Shown here: piece after piece, positions 62,830 through 64,000 of the stretch
Layout of the letters: every line of letters starts with the position of its first letter
Numbering within the stretch: position 1 is the first letter of the stretch
DNA from: Diphasiastrum complanatum
Lineage: Eukaryota > Streptophyta > Lycopodiopsida > Lycopodiales > Lycopodiaceae
Reading direction: 5' to 3'
Length of the DNA: 64,000 bases
Assembly: GCA_029204225.1 (NCBI GenBank)
Contig: CM055094.1
Location: 26,734,541 to 26,798,540 of the forward strand
Translations under genes and position numbers: made by a program
Notes under the pieces: model-generated
Database searches by the model: none
What the model saw: the letters and a program-made list of their open reading frames with translations, nothing else
What the model was told of the DNA's origin: nothing

Positions 62830-64000
62830 ATGCTCACAAAAAATATCTTCTAGCCACAAATTATTTCTTCCAATACTCCCTCTTAATGTGGTTCTAGAAA
62901 TATTTGAATTTTTTAGTAAGTGTCCTTGGTGAGATGTAATAACCATGTATTATTGCTATATAGCAATGTATCATCAACATACAAAGTTATTATAACAAAA
63001 GATTTATCAATCATTTTGCAATAGACGTTAGAATCAGCTATGCTTGGAATAATGCCATTATGCAGAAATCAATTTATTCTTTGAAACCCCACCCTAGGCG
63101 ATTGCTTAAGCCCATATAGAGCTTTATGTAATTTGCACACATGTTCTTCTTTCTCTTTGACAACATAGCTTCCGGTTGAGACATATAAATGTCCTCCTCA
63201 ATTACTCCATTCAGGACAATTGTTTGTACATCCATCTAATATACTTCCAATTCTTCAATTGCAGCATATGACAATAACATTCAAATTAAAGCTAACTTTA
63301 TCATTGGATTGAATTTCTCTTGATAATCCACATTTGAAATCAAAGTATCCTTTTGCAACCAATCTTGCTTTCATTCCATCTGCCTTATACTTGACTTTGA
63401 ATATCCATTTGCAAGAAATAACATCTCTACCTTCTTGGAGCTTTGCAATCGACCATGTTTGATTCTTCAGTAACAAGTTTTATTCCTTGTTCATTGCTTG
63501 CTTCCATTTCTCTGCATTTGGATGTGTTAGGGCTTCATGAACAACTGTTGGTTCTTTTACAAAAGAACATGAGGTAATCTCGTCAATAAACATTCTTGGT
63601 GGTTCCGTTACTCTAGTGATCTTCTTACAATAAACTTATTTTTTTATTTTTTTTTTGAGGGCATCGTTCCAGAACAGAACGCGTTCCCAAACGCGTTTTG
63701 TTCCCAAACGCGTTCCGTTCCGGAACGGGCAACTAAGACACAGAGTTTGTATTATCAAGCTTCTTCTTCAAATATGAGGGAACATGTACAAAAGCTATGC
63801 ATTCAAACACCTTCAAATGCTTAATGGAAGATTTAGATTCTATCCATACTCATATAGTGTCACATTGTGTAGTGCATTTTTTAGGTTTCATTTTTTCAAG
63901 TGGATTTTCAGCTTCATGGGTCCCATTCTTAGCGAAATCTATTCCTAAATATACCCCAAACGATCCCTAAAACAGGTTGTGTTTATATTTTGTTGGACAG
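62830..64000 (-). mobile_element. Copia 4, integrase end and RT (runs off window)
   Basis: Minus strand. From 64,000: integrase C-terminal sequence (KVFECIAFVHVPSYLKKKLD near 63,770-63,830), a 96-bp insertion, then PPRMFIDEI, EALTHPNAEKWKQAMNKE, LLKNQTWSIAKLQEGRDVI and KWIFKVKYKADG of RT (63,600-63,370), MDVQTIVLNGVIEEDIYMSQ, HKALYGLKQSPR, and the active site YVDDTLLYSNN near 62,990. It is closer to Copia 1 than to Copia 2 and 3. RNase H is not reached. Frameshifts are frequent. Confidence 0.87.
63637..63732. repeat. CGCG-palindromic insertion with T run in Copia 4
   Basis: A T-rich run (63,637-63,654), then AACGCGTTCCCAAACGCGTT and a second copy of the CCCAAACGCGTT phrase, then GTTCCGTTCCGGAACGG. 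It interrupts the integrase-RT linker of Copia 4, so it is younger than that element. Confidence 0.7.

Overview
The window is eukaryotic nuclear DNA from a large-genome land plant. It carries plant Copia and Gypsy retrotransposons with tRNA-iMet-type primer sites, a plant-type U6 snRNA sequence, GT-AG introns of up to 18 kb, and a host gene whose best match is the plant form of the GARP/EARP tethering subunit VPS50 (syndetin, DUF2451 family). The density of LTR elements, LINEs and long microsatellites suggests a fern or conifer-like genome, but the species cannot be fixed from the sequence.

Host gene. Nine plus-strand exons between 16,944 and 54,613 join in frame (2,003 nt, about 667 codons) into the middle and C-terminal part of VPS50. 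The N-terminal exons lie before 16.9 kb or outside the window, and the last exons lie beyond 54.6 kb. Introns of about 180-290 bp alternate with introns of 2.0, 4.1, 10.5 and 18.1 kb. The three longest hold most of the mobile DNA described here.

Layout. 1-6,021: a Copia element whose two LTRs differ by an inverted 182-bp block. 6,412-14,411: a Gypsy element with both LTRs, broken by a Copia element (8,933-13,234) that itself carries an internal inversion of its RT segment. 14,651-16,100: remains of a second Gypsy. 16,944-17,400: VPS50 exons. 18.6-24.1 kb: plus-strand LINE pieces. 24.9-25.4 kb: Gypsy RNase H. 27,920-28,576: VPS50 exon. 30.2-38.5 kb: five minus-strand LINE-type elements arranged head to tail, including an ORF1-only element. 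38.5-40.4 kb: hAT (DUF659) remnant. 40.7-44.0 kb: two more LINEs. 44.0-45.5 kb: Gypsy gag and LTR. 46.7-50.1 kb: VPS50 exons. 51.1-53.6 kb: LINE. 54.2-54.6 kb: VPS50 exons. 55.0-55.9 kb: a U6 snRNA copy fused to a LINE. 56.0-60.3 kb: Copia interrupted by Gypsy. 60.3-62.8 kb: LINE. 62.8-64.0 kb: minus-strand Copia.

Most unusual signal. The LINEs encode ORF1, then an AP-endonuclease/RT protein with a C-terminal CCHC motif. They end not in poly(A) but in a short hairpin, a fixed GACATTAATAAA box and a (TC)n-type microsatellite. The hairpin is present nine times and shows compensatory base changes. Several elements begin, 5'-truncated, exactly where the microsatellite of another element ends, and the U6-LINE chimera also begins in a TC tract. 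This fits a LINE family that inserts into, and so extends, TC microsatellites. An ORF1-only derivative with the same 3' end is present. No open, clearly intact mobile-element polyprotein was seen apart from that ORF1.
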